Positions 1 to 8,485 of a stretch of 40,115 bases of DNA are shown piece after piece. Position 1 is the stretch's first letter. The number at the start of each line of letters is the position of its first letter. The notes beneath the pieces are model-generated. The model saw only the letters and a list, made by a program, of their open reading frames with translations, was not told where the DNA came from and did no database searches. The DNA is taken from positions 173,966-214,080 of the forward strand of contig NZ_AOII01000088.1 in the NCBI RefSeq assembly GCF_000337615.1, in the 5' to 3' direction. The stretch is from Natrinema pallidum DSM 3751. Its GTDB lineage: Archaea > Halobacteriota > Halobacteria > Halobacteriales > Natrialbaceae. The translations under genes and the position numbers were made by a program.

Positions 1-20
1 GAGATGTGTATAAGAGACAG
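1..20. other. Nextera/Tn5 mosaic-end adapter remnant
   Basis: Bases 2-20 are exactly the 19-bp Tn5 mosaic end (AGATGTGTATAAGAGACAG) used in Nextera libraries. It reads straight into haloarchaeal coding sequence at base 21. It is untrimmed adapter at a contig end. Any translation beginning MCIRDR here is an artefact. Confidence 0.98.
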
Positions 21-21
21 G

Positions 22-396
22 CCGGACAGCGGGTCCGCGGACACCCGTATTACCTACAAGGGTCCGCTCGTCGACGACGAGTCCAAGACCCGCGAGGAAC
101 TCGAGACCGCCGTCGGCGATCGCGAGACGGCCGACGCGATCCTGACGAACCTCGGCTTCGAGGCCGCCGCGACGGTCCGCAAGGAGCGCGAACGGTTCGC
201 GCTCGAGGGGTACACCGTCACCCTCGATTCGGTCGACGACGTCGGCGAGTACGTCGAAGTCGAAACCGACGTCGTGGACGAATCCGATCTCGAGGCGGCT
301 CGTGACGGTGCCTACGACGTACTCGAGCGGCTCGAACTGGAGCCAGACGACCAGCTTCGGACGTCCTATCTCGGCTTGCTGCTGGGGGCCGAATAG
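22..396 (+). CDS. CYTH-domain protein (class IV adenylate cyclase-like), 5' truncated
   Basis: This is the C-terminal 124 residues of a CYTH-superfamily protein, the fold shared by CyaB-type class IV adenylate cyclases and thiamine-triphosphatase-like triphosphate hydrolases. Visible family features are the ITYKGP strand near the beginning, the KERERF segment with alternating basic residues, a 'GYTVTLDSV' strand, and the acidic 'EYVEVET' strand that usually ligates metal in the tunnel. The start codon and the N-terminal ExE motif are missing because the contig begins in an adapter. The true product (cAMP or triphosphate hydrolysis) cannot be told from sequence. The frame ends in TAG and is followed by about 170 bases without a gene before the SAM synthase. 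Confidence 0.8.
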   Translation, partial: PDSGSADTRITYKGPLVDDESKTREELETAVGDRETADAILTNLGFEAAATVRKERERFALEGYTVTLDSVDDVGEYVEVETDVVDESDLEAARDGAYDVLERLELEPDDQLRTSYLGLLLGAE

Positions 397-533
397 AGTA
401 GCAACTGAACGTCAATGCACACCTGATCGCAGGACGGTGTTGCGATCAGTATGTAAATCGTTTCAGTTGCTATCGGCCGTTCGCCGACAGATACATAACC
501 GATAAGCATTTTCCATCTCGTGTCTGTTTTCGC

Positions 534-543
534 AAGTTATACC
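534..543 (+). promoter_or_regulatory. TATA-like element before SAM synthase
   Basis: The AT-rich AGTTATAC stretch is centred about 30 nt before the ATG at 568. This spacing predicts transcription starting at or a few bases before the start codon, a leaderless haloarchaeal mRNA. It favours 568 over the in-frame upstream start at 520, which would lie before this element. Confidence 0.4.
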
Positions 544-567
544 ACCTCGCTCCGTTTAGAGCCGCCA

Positions 568-1773
568 ATGAGCGAGCGGAATATCCGGATCGAGTCTATC
601 GATCGGCAAGCGGTCGAGGATCAGGAGGTCGAAATCGTCGAACGAAAGGGGATCGGACATCCCGACTCTATCTGTGATGGCATTGCCGAGAGCGTCGCGG
701 GGGCGCTCGCACGCGAGTACTTGGATCGCGTCGGTGAAGTACTACACTTCAACACCGACGAGACGCAACTCGTCGCCGGCGAGGCAGCGCCCGCCTTCGG
801 CGGCGGCGAGGTCGTCGACCCGATCTATCTGCTGATCGTCGGCCGCGCGACCAAACACTACGAAGGCCAGACGATCCCCGCCGAAACCATCGCCCTGCGG
901 GCGGCACGGGAGTACCTCGAGGAGAACATCCCCCAACTGACCGTCGGCGAGGACGTCGTGGTCGACGTCAAACTCGGGGAGGGGAGCGGCGACCTGCAGG
1001 AAGTCTTCGGGGAGGACGAAGTGAGCGTCCCGATGGCCAACGATACGAGTTTCGGCGTCGGCCACGCGCCGCTGACCGAAACCGAACGGATCGTTCTCGA
1101 GGCCGAGCGACGACTGAACGGGGAGTACGCCGACGAGAACCCCGAACTCGGCCCGGACGTGAAGATCATGGGCAAGCGCGAGGGCGACGAGATCGATGTC
1201 ACCGTCGCGGCGGCGATGGTCGACGAGTACGTCGCCGATCTCGACGACTACGCCGAGGCCGTCGAGTCCGTCCGGGACTTCGTCGACGACGTTGCGCGCG
1301 CACACACCGACCGCGATGTCGACGTGCACGTCAACACGGCCGACGACTACGACGAGGGGTCGATCTATCTCACGGTCACCGGAACGTCCGCCGAGCAGGG
1401 CGACGACGGCTCCGTCGGCCGCGGGAACCGCGCGAACGGACTCATCACGCCCAACCGTTCGATGTCGATGGAGGCGACCAGCGGCAAGAACCCGGTCAAT
1501 CACATCGGGAAGATTTACAACCTGCTCTCGACGGAGATCGCCGAAGAGGTCGTCAGCGAGGTCGACGGCATCCGCGACCTGCGCGTGCGGCTCCTGTCAC
1601 AGATCGGCCGGCCGATCGACCAGCCCCACGTCGCCGACGTGCAGGTCGTCACCGACGAGGGCGTCGCGGTGTCGGATGTCGAGGACGACGCCGCCGCGAT
1701 CGTCGATCGGGAACTCGCGAACGTGACCGAAATCACGCGTAGCGTGATCGAGGGCGACCTCTCGACGTTCTGA
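568..1773 (+). CDS. mat: S-adenosylmethionine synthase, archaeal type
   Basis: The 401-aa protein makes S-adenosylmethionine from methionine and ATP in the cytoplasm. It belongs to the archaeal MAT family, which is distant from bacterial MetK. The length matches the family (about 400 aa). Diagnostic segments are '[16 protein letters not shown]' near residue 25, '[11 protein letters not shown]', '[11 protein letters not shown]', the glycine-rich '[15 protein letters not shown]' and '[14 protein letters not shown]', which carry substrate- and phosphate-binding residues. The start at 568 gives the usual [11 protein letters not shown]-terminus. An in-frame ATG at 520 adds 16 unrelated residues and lies upstream of the likely TATA box. 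The gene appears monocistronic. It supplies methyl groups to methyltransferases such as the one at 34.5 kb. Confidence 0.95.
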   Translation: MSERNIRIESIDRQAVEDQEVEIVERKGIGHPDSICDGIAESVAGALAREYLDRVGEVLHFNTDETQLVAGEAAPAFGGGEVVDPIYLLIVGRATKHYEGQTIPAETIALRAAREYLEENIPQLTVGEDVVVDVKLGEGSGDLQEVFGEDEVSVPMANDTSFGVGHAPLTETERIVLEAERRLNGEYADENPELGPDVKIMGKREGDEIDVTVAAAMVDEYVADLDDYAEAVESVRDFVDDVARAHTDRDVDVHVNTADDYDEGSIYLTVTGTSAEQGDDGSVGRGNRANGLITPNRSMSMEATSGKNPVNHIGKIYNLLSTEIAEEVVSEVDGIRDLRVRLLSQIGRPIDQPHVADVQVVTDEGVAVSDVEDDAAAIVDRELANVTEITRSVIEGDLSTF

Positions 1774-1915
1774 GAACGTAGTTGTTGGCCGCCTATTAAC
1801 ACACCCCCTTCTCGGCAAAATCTTTCATCGCTGTAGTAATACGTATCACTGGAGGGATTCAGCAGAGTCAACCGGCGGAGACGAACCACCACAGGGCAAT
1901 GGAACCCGTTTTGCA

Positions 1916-2137
1916 GTGGTATTCAAAACCATTCTCGGCGCTTTCGGACTATGCATCGGATTCGTATTCACTGTCGGCAGCGGTCTGAGCGCGGGAGGAA
2001 CGATCCATACGCTTTTCCTTCTTTTCGGGCTGCTTCTCTTCTTCAGTTCTGCGTACGTGCTCTATTGTACGGGGATACAGGTCACCCGATCTCACTCATC
2101 GCTCGTGCTCGGACTGCCGAGCAGCGATCCAACGTGA
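1916..2137 (+). CDS. Small two-TM hypothetical membrane protein
   Basis: A 73-aa reading frame with a GTG start encodes two hydrophobic stretches, roughly residues 5-27 (ILGAFGLCIGFVFTV...) and 32-54 (TLFLLFGLLLFFSSAYVLY), followed by a short polar tail. I do not recognise the family. The segment length, helix spacing and lack of stops fit a small integral membrane protein, but GC3 is lower than in neighbouring genes and no clear ribosome-binding site is seen. A competing ATG at 1899 is in another frame and stops after 29 codons. It lies between SAM synthase and the MFS transporter, on the same strand as both, with no overlap. I treat it as a probable gene of unknown function. Confidence 0.5.
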   Translation: MVFKTILGAFGLCIGFVFTVGSGLSAGGTIHTLFLLFGLLLFFSSAYVLYCTGIQVTRSHSSLVLGLPSSDPT

Positions 2138-2190
2138 GCCACGGTTTTGAGTGATAACTCGAGCGGCGACAGAACTGTCGGATTCGGTCG

Positions 2191-2200
2191 TGTATTTATG
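2191..2200 (+). promoter_or_regulatory. TATA-like element before MFS transporter
   Basis: TGTATTTATG is a good haloarchaeal TATA-like element. A start site about 27 nt downstream would leave a leader of about 40 nt before the ATG at 2263, so this transcript would not be leaderless. Confidence 0.35.
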
Positions 2201-2262
2201 TACCGACACATTTCTTGCCGTCGCGATCGCCGTTTCGAAACAGTACTCGAGAACGATCACCG

Positions 2263-3516
2263 ATGTCACGGATATCTGCCAGTTCGAACCGCATCGTCTA
2301 CGCCGTCGTCGCGAGTACCTTCTTCGTCGGCTTCGGTGGCGGCGTCGTCTTCCCGATCCTCCCGAACCTCGGCGAGGTGCTCGGCATCTCGGCGTTCATG
2401 GTCGGCGTCATCCTCTCGGCCAACCGCTGGACGCGGCTGGTCGCCAACGGGCCGGCCGGCGCGCTCGTCGACCGGATCGGCACCCGGAAACCGTTCGTCG
2501 CGGGGCTGGCGATCGAGGGGGCCGCGACCGCGGGCTACGTCGTCGCGATCACGTCGTCGGTGCCCGAGTTCTGGTTCGTCCTCGCGCGGGTCTGCTGGGG
2601 CGTCGGTAGCGCGCTCGTGTTCGCGACGGCCTACACGATCACCGCCGACATCAGCGACGCCAGTTCGCGCGGGACGAGCATGGGCATCGTCCGAGCCGGG
2701 ATCACGTTCGGCTTCCCCGCCGGCATGGTTCTCGGCGGGCTCGTCAGCGAGGCCTACAGCAACGCGACGGCGTTCGTTCTCGCGGCCTCCTTCGCCGCCC
2801 TCGCGAGCGTCATCGCCTTCTTCATCGTTCCGGAAACCCACGTCGAGGCCGCCGGGTCGTCGATCAGCCCCTGGGACCTCGAGACGACGCTCCCCGCACT
2901 CACCGTCGGCCTGGTCAACTTCGGGCTCTATTTCGCGTACATCGGCGTCCTCTTCTCGACGCTCGTCCTCTATCTCGAGGCCGAGTCGCTGACGCTGTCG
3001 CTCGCGGTCGCGGGCCACGGCATCGACTACGGGGAACAGGGAACCTCGGGGCTGCTGATGGCGGTCTCCGCGCTCTCGGGTGCGGCCTTTACTATTGTCG
3101 GCGGCAAACTCAGCGATGTCGTCGGTGCCCGTGTGCCCGTCCTGATCGGTTTTCTGACGATCAGTTGTGCCGGGTTCGCCGTGCTCACGGTCGCCCCTTC
3201 GTTCGGAGCCGTCGTCCTCGCGTGTGCCTTTATCGGGGCAGGACAGGGCGGCGTCGGCGGCCCGCTGACGGCCCTCCTCGCCGACCTCACGCCCGAGGAT
3301 CGGATGGGCAGGGCGATGGGAACGAACAACATCTTCGGCGACGTCGGCGGCGGTCTCGGGCCGCTGGTATCGCTCCCCTTCGCTACCGCGGTCGGGTACG
3401 ACGTGCTGTACGCGCTCAGCGCGCTCATCCCGCTGTTGGCCGGGACCGTTCTGGTCGCCGGTATCTACTCCTACACCGGCCACCTGAGTCCGACGGTCGA
3501 CGACTCCATCGTCTGA
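2263..3516 (+). CDS. MFS transporter
   Basis: The 417-aa polytopic membrane protein has about 12 predicted helices and the loop signature of the major facilitator superfamily. After helix 2 it has 'GALVDRIGTRKPFV', the G-x-x-x-D-R-x-G-R/T-R/K motif A, and a weaker repeat 'GKLSDVVGARVPV' in the second half. These mark a drug- or metabolite-efflux type 12-TM carrier driven by ion gradients. The substrate cannot be inferred. The ATG at 2263 (MSRISASSNR) places the first helix at the expected distance. An in-frame upstream ATG at 2215 adds a basic 16-residue leader and is less likely. The gene stands alone between a small membrane ORF and thiI. Confidence 0.9.
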   Translation: MSRISASSNRIVYAVVASTFFVGFGGGVVFPILPNLGEVLGISAFMVGVILSANRWTRLVANGPAGALVDRIGTRKPFVAGLAIEGAATAGYVVAITSSVPEFWFVLARVCWGVGSALVFATAYTITADISDASSRGTSMGIVRAGITFGFPAGMVLGGLVSEAYSNATAFVLAASFAALASVIAFFIVPETHVEAAGSSISPWDLETTLPALTVGLVNFGLYFAYIGVLFSTLVLYLEAESLTLSLAVAGHGIDYGEQGTSGLLMAVSALSGAAFTIVGGKLSDVVGARVPVLIGFLTISCAGFAVLTVAPSFGAVVLACAFIGAGQGGVGGPLTALLADLTPEDRMGRAMGTNNIFGDVGGGLGPLVSLPFATAVGYDVLYALSALIPLLAGTVLVAGIYSYTGHLSPTVDDSIV

Positions 3517-3558
3517 GTTGCTGGCGGCTCCTCGGCCGAATCCCGTCCTCGTAATGCC

Positions 3559-3566
3559 CTTATAGC
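3559..3566 (+). promoter_or_regulatory. TATA-like element before thiI
   Basis: CTTATAGC is centred about 26 nt before the ATG at 3588, which fits a leaderless transcript and supports that start. Confidence 0.45.
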
Positions 3567-3587
3567 CCCAACCATCTATCACAGTCC

Positions 3588-4766
3588 ATGCACCCACCGG
3601 GAGCCGACACCGTCCTCATCCGCCACGGGGACCTCAACACAAAGAGCAATACTGTCAAGCGGTACATGGAGGACCTCCTCGCGGAGAACATAGAGGCCTT
3701 GCTGGCGGATCGGTCGGTTCCGGGCGAGGTCGAGCGCCGGTGGAACCGGCCGCTGATCCACACGACCGAGGACGCCGTCGAAGCGGCGACTGCTGCCGCA
3801 ACGGACGCCTTCGGCGTCGTCTCCGCCAGCCCCGCCCTGACGGTCAGCACGGAGCAGGCGCGCATTCTCGAGGCGGTCGCGGAAACGGCCCGCGAACACT
3901 ACGACGGCGGGACGTTCGCGGTCGACGCCCGCCGGGCGGACAAGAGTCTGCCCTACGACAGCGAGGATCTGGCTCGCGACGCCGGGAACGCGATCTGGGA
4001 GGCCGTCGACGACGAGTTCGAGCCCGCGGTCGACCTCGACGATCCCGATCTCACGTTCGGCATCGAGGTACGCGCCGACGTCGCGTTCGTCTACCTCGAG
4101 CAGGTCGACGGGCCGGGCGGGCTCCCGCTTGGTTCCCAGGAGCCGGTCATCGCGCTGGTCAGCGGCGGGATCGACTCGCCGGTCGCAGCCTACGAAATGA
4201 TGAAACGCGGGAGTCCGGTCGTCCCGGCGTACGTCGCCCTCGGGGATTACGGCGGGATCGACCACGAGGCCCGCGCGATGGAAACGGTGCGCATCCTCTC
4301 TGCGTACGCGCCGAACTTCGACATGCAGGTCTATCGGGTTCCGGGCGGCGAAACGATGGCTCTGCTGGTCGAGGAGATGGAACAGGGTCGTATGCTCTCC
4401 CTGCGGCGATTCTTCTACCGCGCCGCCGAGACGCTGGCCGAACGCATCGACGCGGACGGCATCGTCACCGGCGAGGCGGCCGGCCAGAAGTCGAGCCAGA
4501 CGATCCGCAATCTCGGCGTCACAAGCCGTGCGACCCGCCTTCCGATCCACCGCCCGCTGTTGACCAGCGACAAACAGTACATCGTCGCCCAGGCCCGCGA
4601 GATCGGCACCTTCACCGACTCGACGATCGACGCCGGCTGCAACCGCGTCACTCCCGACCAGGTCGAGACCAATGCCCGACTGAAACCGCTGCTGGACGCC
4701 GAGCCAGACGACCTGCTCGAGCGCGCCGAAGACGCGGCGGCGGCTGCGGAACTGGTCGACCCCTGA
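3588..4766 (+). CDS. thiI: tRNA 4-thiouridine sulfurtransferase ThiI
   Basis: The 392-aa protein activates uridine 8 of tRNA with ATP and inserts sulfur to make 4-thiouridine. Domain order is an N-terminal ferredoxin-like region, a THUMP RNA-binding domain (about residues 60-165) and a PP-loop ATP pyrophosphatase domain. The PP-loop SGGIDS is at residues 192-197, and a conserved cysteine sits at residue 351 in GCNRVTP. There is no C-terminal rhodanese domain, so sulfur must come from another carrier, as is usual for archaeal ThiI. In haloarchaea thiazole for thiamine is generally made by a Thi4-type enzyme, so the role here is most likely tRNA thiolation only. The gene is monocistronic, with a TATA-like box 26 nt before the start. 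Confidence 0.93.
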   Translation: MHPPGADTVLIRHGDLNTKSNTVKRYMEDLLAENIEALLADRSVPGEVERRWNRPLIHTTEDAVEAATAAATDAFGVVSASPALTVSTEQARILEAVAETAREHYDGGTFAVDARRADKSLPYDSEDLARDAGNAIWEAVDDEFEPAVDLDDPDLTFGIEVRADVAFVYLEQVDGPGGLPLGSQEPVIALVSGGIDSPVAAYEMMKRGSPVVPAYVALGDYGGIDHEARAMETVRILSAYAPNFDMQVYRVPGGETMALLVEEMEQGRMLSLRRFFYRAAETLAERIDADGIVTGEAAGQKSSQTIRNLGVTSRATRLPIHRPLLTSDKQYIVAQAREIGTFTDSTIDAGCNRVTPDQVETNARLKPLLDAEPDDLLERAEDAAAAAELVDP

Positions 4767-4947
4767 ACCGGTCCGCGACACGCCGTGTCCTCCGCTCGGA
4801 GACAGCCCGACGAGCCACTGCCGGGATAGGATCGAAGAGGACGTCGATCACCGTCGCGGTCAGGGAGCCCGTCGCTCCGCAGCGAGCGGTGGTCGCGATG
4901 GCCCCGTTTACAAGCCGAAACCAACATTACGCCGTCGCTCCCACCAC

Positions 4948-5559
4948 ATGATAGTGACCCGCGTCTGTCTCATCGGCGAGGCCGGGACCAACCTCCAGTA
5001 CGAACTCCTCTCGCGCGAAACGGCTCGCGAGGCGCTGTCGACCTACGACCTGGAGCGCCCCGTCGAGAACTCGCTGGCCGTCCGGACGGTCAGTATCGGT
5101 GCTGCCGTCTCGCTGCTGAACGACCTGAACTGGTATCTCACCAGGTTCGTCGACGAGGCGCTCGTTCAGGACCCCAGCATCAGCGACGAGGACTGGCTCT
5201 CGCGGTCGCTGGCCACGCAGCTCCGGAATGGCGACCTCGAGCCCGCGGCCACCGCCGAATTCTGCAAGGTTTACGGCCTCGAGCGAGTGGGCGCGGGTTC
5301 GGAGCCGGCTGCCGACGACGCTACCGGGACCGGCGACTCGAGGGCGGACGCCGATGGCGGCGCGAAGGCGTCCGTCGGCCCCGAGACAGGGACCGAGGGC
5401 GACCCGGGCGAGGCCGAGCGGGCGGGCGTCGCAGAGCCGACACACAGACTCGTCGAACCGCTGTACGTACGCCGGGTCGACGGCGATGTCCCCGAGTACG
5501 ATCTCCGGGACGTCGAGGACACCCTCGTCGTCCGGGTGACCGAAGCCGAATACTCGTAA
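4948..5559 (+). CDS. DUF5804-like haloarchaeal protein
   Basis: The 203-aa acidic cytoplasmic protein resembles a haloarchaeal family of unknown function that I believe is DUF5804. A folded N-terminal part (residues 1-112) contains 'VCLIGEAGTNLQYELLSRET' and 'SIGAAVSLLNDLNWYLTRFV'. A conserved C-terminal tail (about 164-203) follows. Between them, residues 114-163 form a Gly/Ala/Asp/Glu-rich low-complexity linker with no likely fold. No catalytic motif or membrane segment is visible. The gene is convergent with the lipoprotein at 5619-6302, with about 60 bases between the stop codons. The function is unknown. Confidence 0.75.
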   Translation: MIVTRVCLIGEAGTNLQYELLSRETAREALSTYDLERPVENSLAVRTVSIGAAVSLLNDLNWYLTRFVDEALVQDPSISDEDWLSRSLATQLRNGDLEPAATAEFCKVYGLERVGAGSEPAADDATGTGDSRADADGGAKASVGPETGTEGDPGEAERAGVAEPTHRLVEPLYVRRVDGDVPEYDLRDVEDTLVVRVTEAEYS

Positions 5560-5618
5560 GTCGGCTTCGAGGCCGGTCTCGACGGACATCCCGACGACTG
5601 TCTCGGTGACGTGCGACC

Positions 5619-6302
5619 CTACTCGTCGTCGGCTGTCTCGGTCGAGCTATTCGACGACTCGGCACCCGCGCTCTCGGACGCGGTATCGTGCGACACTGAC
5701 ACCTGGTGCGACTCGCCGTTCCGGTCCACGATGGTCACCGAGACGTTCGTCAGGCGCTGTCCATCGAACGTCGCCCGAACGAGGCGTCCGACGGTCGTCT
5801 CTTGAGTGATACAGGCCTCGTCGTCGTCGCTCGTCTCGCGGACTGCCCCATCGAGGACGACCTGCTCGTCCTCGGCAGCGATCGACTCGAGCGCCAGTTC
5901 GTGGCAGGGGTTTGGAGCGCCGGCCTCGAGTGACACGAGGACCGATGTCTCGAAATCGGTCTCGTCGACGAACGTCTCGAGGGAGTCGCCGGTTCGATCG
6001 TGCTCGGCGAGCCAGTCGGTGGCTGCTGCATCGTCCCCGAGCATGTTCAGCCGGGGCGACGTCGACCGCTTCGAGTACCGGTACGTTCGGGAGTCGGAGC
6101 CGGCCAACTCGGTGGCTTTCCCGTCGGCGTCGTCACCGTCCTCGGGGCCGTCGTCATCGCCCGACGGCGTTCCGGGATCGCCGTCGTCGGGTTCGGTCTC
6201 GTTCGACGGCGAGTCCTCGGTGTCGTCGCCGAGACAACCGGCGGACAGCGCGATCACGGATGCGGTTCCACAGAGCAGGGCGCGTCTCGAGGGGGCTGTC
6301 AT
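5619..6302 (-). CDS. Tat-exported lipoprotein, hypothetical
   Basis: The 227-aa precursor begins with SRRALLCG, a twin-arginine signal, followed by a hydrophobic stretch and the lipobox SAGC with Cys23 as the predicted lipidated residue. Residues 24-55 are a Glu/Asp/Pro/Gly-rich spacer typical of haloarchaeal surface lipoproteins. The remaining domain has two cysteines (in 'GAPNPCHEL' and 'DDEACITQ') that could form a disulfide outside the cell. An acidic Ser-rich tail ends in TADDE. No enzymatic motif is recognised. A T-rich TTTTACTTAC element on the minus strand at about 6325-6335 is a plausible TATA box. It is probably anchored to the outer face of the membrane. Confidence 0.8.
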   Translation of the reverse strand: MTAPSRRALLCGTASVIALSAGCLGDDTEDSPSNETEPDDGDPGTPSGDDDGPEDGDDADGKATELAGSDSRTYRYSKRSTSPRLNMLGDDAAATDWLAEHDRTGDSLETFVDETDFETSVLVSLEAGAPNPCHELALESIAAEDEQVVLDGAVRETSDDDEACITQETTVGRLVRATFDGQRLTNVSVTIVDRNGESHQVSVSHDTASESAGAESSNSSTETADDE

Positions 6303-6426
6303 AGTACTACCCAATACGCACTCGTAAGTAAAAGGCATTCGGCTAGCTGAAAGAAAGGTTTTCGTTACGGCGGGTGCGTTTTCGGCCGCGCTTCCGTGCG
6401 TCACTGACGGCCGCAAGGCCGAGGCG

Positions 6427-7410
6427 TCAGTCGAAGAGGCCGGTCGAGAGATACCGTTCGCCGCTGTCCCAGAAGACGGTGACGACGAGCGGGCAGTCGT
6501 CGGCCGTCCGTCCGCCGTCGGTCTCCGGCGAGGCCGGCCGCTGGCCCTCGTCGAACGCGGTCGGGACCTCCGGACAGTCGAGGTCCGGCTCGGCGATCTC
6601 GCGTGCGACACGCTGGGCGACGAGACTCGTCGCACCGCTCGACTGACCGACGAGGACACCCTCCTCGCGAGCGAGACGACGACACTCGTCTTCGGCGTCC
6701 TCGAGTGGCACGGTCTCGACGCGATCGAGCAGATCGAGGTCGAGGTTGTCGCTGACGAAACCGGGCCCCATCCCCTGGAACTCGTCGCTGCCGGCTTCGC
6801 CGGTCGAGAGGACGGCGTTGCGCTCGGGTTCGACGGCGACGATCTCGACGTCGGGGAACTCCTCGCGGAGCCGGCGGCCGATGCCCGAGATCGTGCCACC
6901 GGTTCCGACGCCGGCGACGAAGGCGTCGACCTCGCGGTCGCCGACCTGTTCGACGATCTCCTCGCCGGTCGTCTGATAGTGTGCCTTAGGGTTCGCGGGG
7001 TTCTCGAACTGGCCGAGCTGGACCGCGCCCTGGGCCTCGAGTGCCTCGGCTCGAGCGCGGGCATCGGCCATCTCCCCCTCGACGAGTTCGAGGTCGGCTC
7101 CGTAAGCGGACAGCAGCTGCTGGCGTTCGGTGGACTTGTCCGCCGGCATGACGATCGTCAGGTCGTAGTCGCGGGCGGCCGCGACGAGCGCGAGTCCGAT
7201 GCCGGTGTTGCCGCTCGTCGGCTCGACGAGCCAGTCGCCGGGTTCGATCAGCCCGTCGCGCTCGGCGGCCCGAATCATCTCGCGGGCCGGCCGGTCCTTC
7301 GCCGAGCCGCCAGGGTTGAACGATTCGATCTTCGCGGCGACCGTCGCACCCGCTGGCGAGTCGACCTGGACCAGCGGCGAGCCGATCGTGTCCAGGATGC
7401 TCCCTTTCAT
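6427..7410 (-). CDS. PLP-dependent cysteine synthase family enzyme
   Basis: The 327-aa enzyme belongs to the fold-type II PLP family of CysK, CysM and cystathionine beta-synthase. The PLP lysine is K38 in NPGGSAKDRPA. The substrate loop is SGNTG (residues 66-70), the phosphate-binding glycine loop is 'GVGTGGTISG', and a terminal 'GQSSGAT' places the serine that contacts the pyridine nitrogen. It probably condenses O-acetylserine (or a related activated serine) with sulfide to give cysteine. The exact donor cannot be read from sequence. A Glu/Pro/Asp-rich insertion of about 25 residues lies just before the last strand. The ATG at 7410 gives the expected MKGSILDTIGSPLV start. The gene is divergent from the VOC gene at 7601. 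Confidence 0.9.
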   Translation of the reverse strand: MKGSILDTIGSPLVQVDSPAGATVAAKIESFNPGGSAKDRPAREMIRAAERDGLIEPGDWLVEPTSGNTGIGLALVAAARDYDLTIVMPADKSTERQQLLSAYGADLELVEGEMADARARAEALEAQGAVQLGQFENPANPKAHYQTTGEEIVEQVGDREVDAFVAGVGTGGTISGIGRRLREEFPDVEIVAVEPERNAVLSTGEAGSDEFQGMGPGFVSDNLDLDLLDRVETVPLEDAEDECRRLAREEGVLVGQSSGATSLVAQRVAREIAEPDLDCPEVPTAFDEGQRPASPETDGGRTADDCPLVVTVFWDSGERYLSTGLFD

Positions 7411-7573
7411 TGGCCCGCGATACGGTTTCCAGACGTAAACCCATGCTGGACAGAGGCAGGACGTGCCGGTGTATCGGCGCGACCGGTCGAACCCGCCGGA
7501 GAGTGACGGCGGTCGGTGCTCGCGCCCCGGCCCGACACGGCCGGCGATGACCGCCCGCCAACCGCAGCCGATT

Positions 7574-7590
7574 TGTGTCACTGTGACACA
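7574..7590. promoter_or_regulatory. Perfect 17-nt palindrome before VOC gene
   Basis: TGTGTCAC and GTGACACA flank a single T (7582), giving perfect dyad symmetry. It ends 10 bases before the VOC start codon and lies in the divergent region with the cysteine synthase gene. A dimeric repressor site or a short RNA hairpin would both fit. Confidence 0.5.
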
Positions 7591-7600
7591 GGTAGCCGGT

Positions 7601-7930
7601 ATGGACGGTATCGTGTTCTTTCGGACGGCACACCACGACGACGTGATCGAGTTCTATCGCGATCTCGGTGCCGACATCTGGCTCGAGCAGCCGGGATGTA
7701 CCATCCTCGAAGCGGGCTCGTTCCGCGTTGGCTTCTGCGCCGGCTCGGAGGCGGATACCGAGGGGATCGTCACGTTCGTCTTCGACGACCGCGACGGTGT
7801 CGACGAACTGTACGCGCAGTTGGAGGCCCGTGCGGACGGCGAACCACGGTTCAACGACACGTACGATATTTACCAGTTCTTCGCGTCCGACCCCGAGGGA
7901 CGAACCGTCGAGTTCCAGACGTTCGAGTGA
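7601..7930 (+). CDS. VOC (glyoxalase/bleomycin-resistance fold) protein
   Basis: The 109-aa single-domain protein has the beta-alpha-beta-beta-beta arrangement of the vicinal oxygen chelate superfamily. It opens with 'MDGIVFFRTAHHDDVIEFYRDLG', continues with 'GSFRVGFCAG' and 'GIVTFVFDD', and ends with the family-typical 'FFASDPEGRTVEFQTFE'. The terminal Glu in VEFQ is a usual metal-ligand position. VOC proteins act as glyoxalases, dioxygenases, isomerases or antibiotic-binding proteins, and sequence alone does not choose among them. The ATG at 7601 is preferred because the dyad at 7574-7590 lies just upstream. The next gene on the same strand is a thioredoxin 98 bases downstream. Confidence 0.85.
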   Translation: MDGIVFFRTAHHDDVIEFYRDLGADIWLEQPGCTILEAGSFRVGFCAGSEADTEGIVTFVFDDRDGVDELYAQLEARADGEPRFNDTYDIYQFFASDPEGRTVEFQTFE

Positions 7931-8028
7931 TCGCCGCCCCGCCACGAATCCCGGCGGTCGGCAAGCGGACCGAGTCGGACCGCCGTCGAAGCATCGCCGT
8001 TAAGCCCGCCCGGACGCAAGCCGTTCAC

Positions 8029-8403
8029 ATGAGTCTCGAGACCATGCGGCCGAACCCCACGTGGGATGCGGCCAGCTACGAGGACGCGGTCGACACGCTC
8101 GCGGCCCATAGCGACGAACTGATGTACACGGTCTGGGGCGGCGACTGGTGTACGGACTGTCGCGCGCTCCTGCCCGACTTCGGCGCGGCGCTCGAGGCCG
8201 CCGCGGTCCCCGACGACCGTATCGAGGAGGTCAGCGTCGATCAGGACAAACAAGGGCCGGGGGTCGAGGAATACGGCATCGAGTACATTCCGACGATCGT
8301 CGTCGAAACCGACGACGGCGAGGAACTCGTCCGCTTCGTCGAGGAGGAGGACGTGCCACCGGCCGTCTGGCTGGCCGAGCGACTCGAGGACGAACTCGCG
8401 TAA
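8029..8403 (+). CDS. Thioredoxin family protein
   Basis: The 124-aa protein has a thioredoxin fold with the redox motif WCTDC (Cys41 and Cys44), preceded by the usual 'YTVWGGDW' strand and followed by the cis-proline segment 'EYIPTIVVE'. The motif CTDC differs from the classical CGPC, so redox potential and partners are likely different. It lacks a signal peptide and should act in the cytoplasm as a thiol-disulfide oxidoreductase or bacilliredoxin-like protein. A TTAAG element about 28 nt upstream could be a TATA box. It converges with the large DUF255 protein, which also starts with a thioredoxin-like domain. Confidence 0.87.
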   Translation: MSLETMRPNPTWDAASYEDAVDTLAAHSDELMYTVWGGDWCTDCRALLPDFGAALEAAAVPDDRIEEVSVDQDKQGPGVEEYGIEYIPTIVVETDDGEELVRFVEEEDVPPAVWLAERLEDELA

Positions 8404-8485
8404 CGCCGCCGGCGTCAGCCTCGAACGGATCGTCTTTTGAATCGCTCTCTACGCGTCCATCCGCGTCGGCCCTCGAGTCCCGGCC

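Noticed and set aside
4-21. Start codon ATG giving MCIRDR for the CYTH gene
   Set aside because: It is adapter sequence, not genomic DNA.
742-1503. Long minus-strand frame opposite SAM synthase
   Set aside because: Shadow of the real gene. In GC-rich DNA with strong GC3 bias the antisense frame is often open; the translation lacks domain motifs.
2266-3597. 443-aa minus-strand frame opposite the MFS transporter
   Set aside because: Antisense shadow; low-complexity Arg/Asp/Gly composition and no recognisable fold, while the plus strand has MFS motifs.
3579-4781. 400-aa minus-strand frame opposite thiI
   Set aside because: Antisense shadow of a gene with clear PP-loop and THUMP domains.
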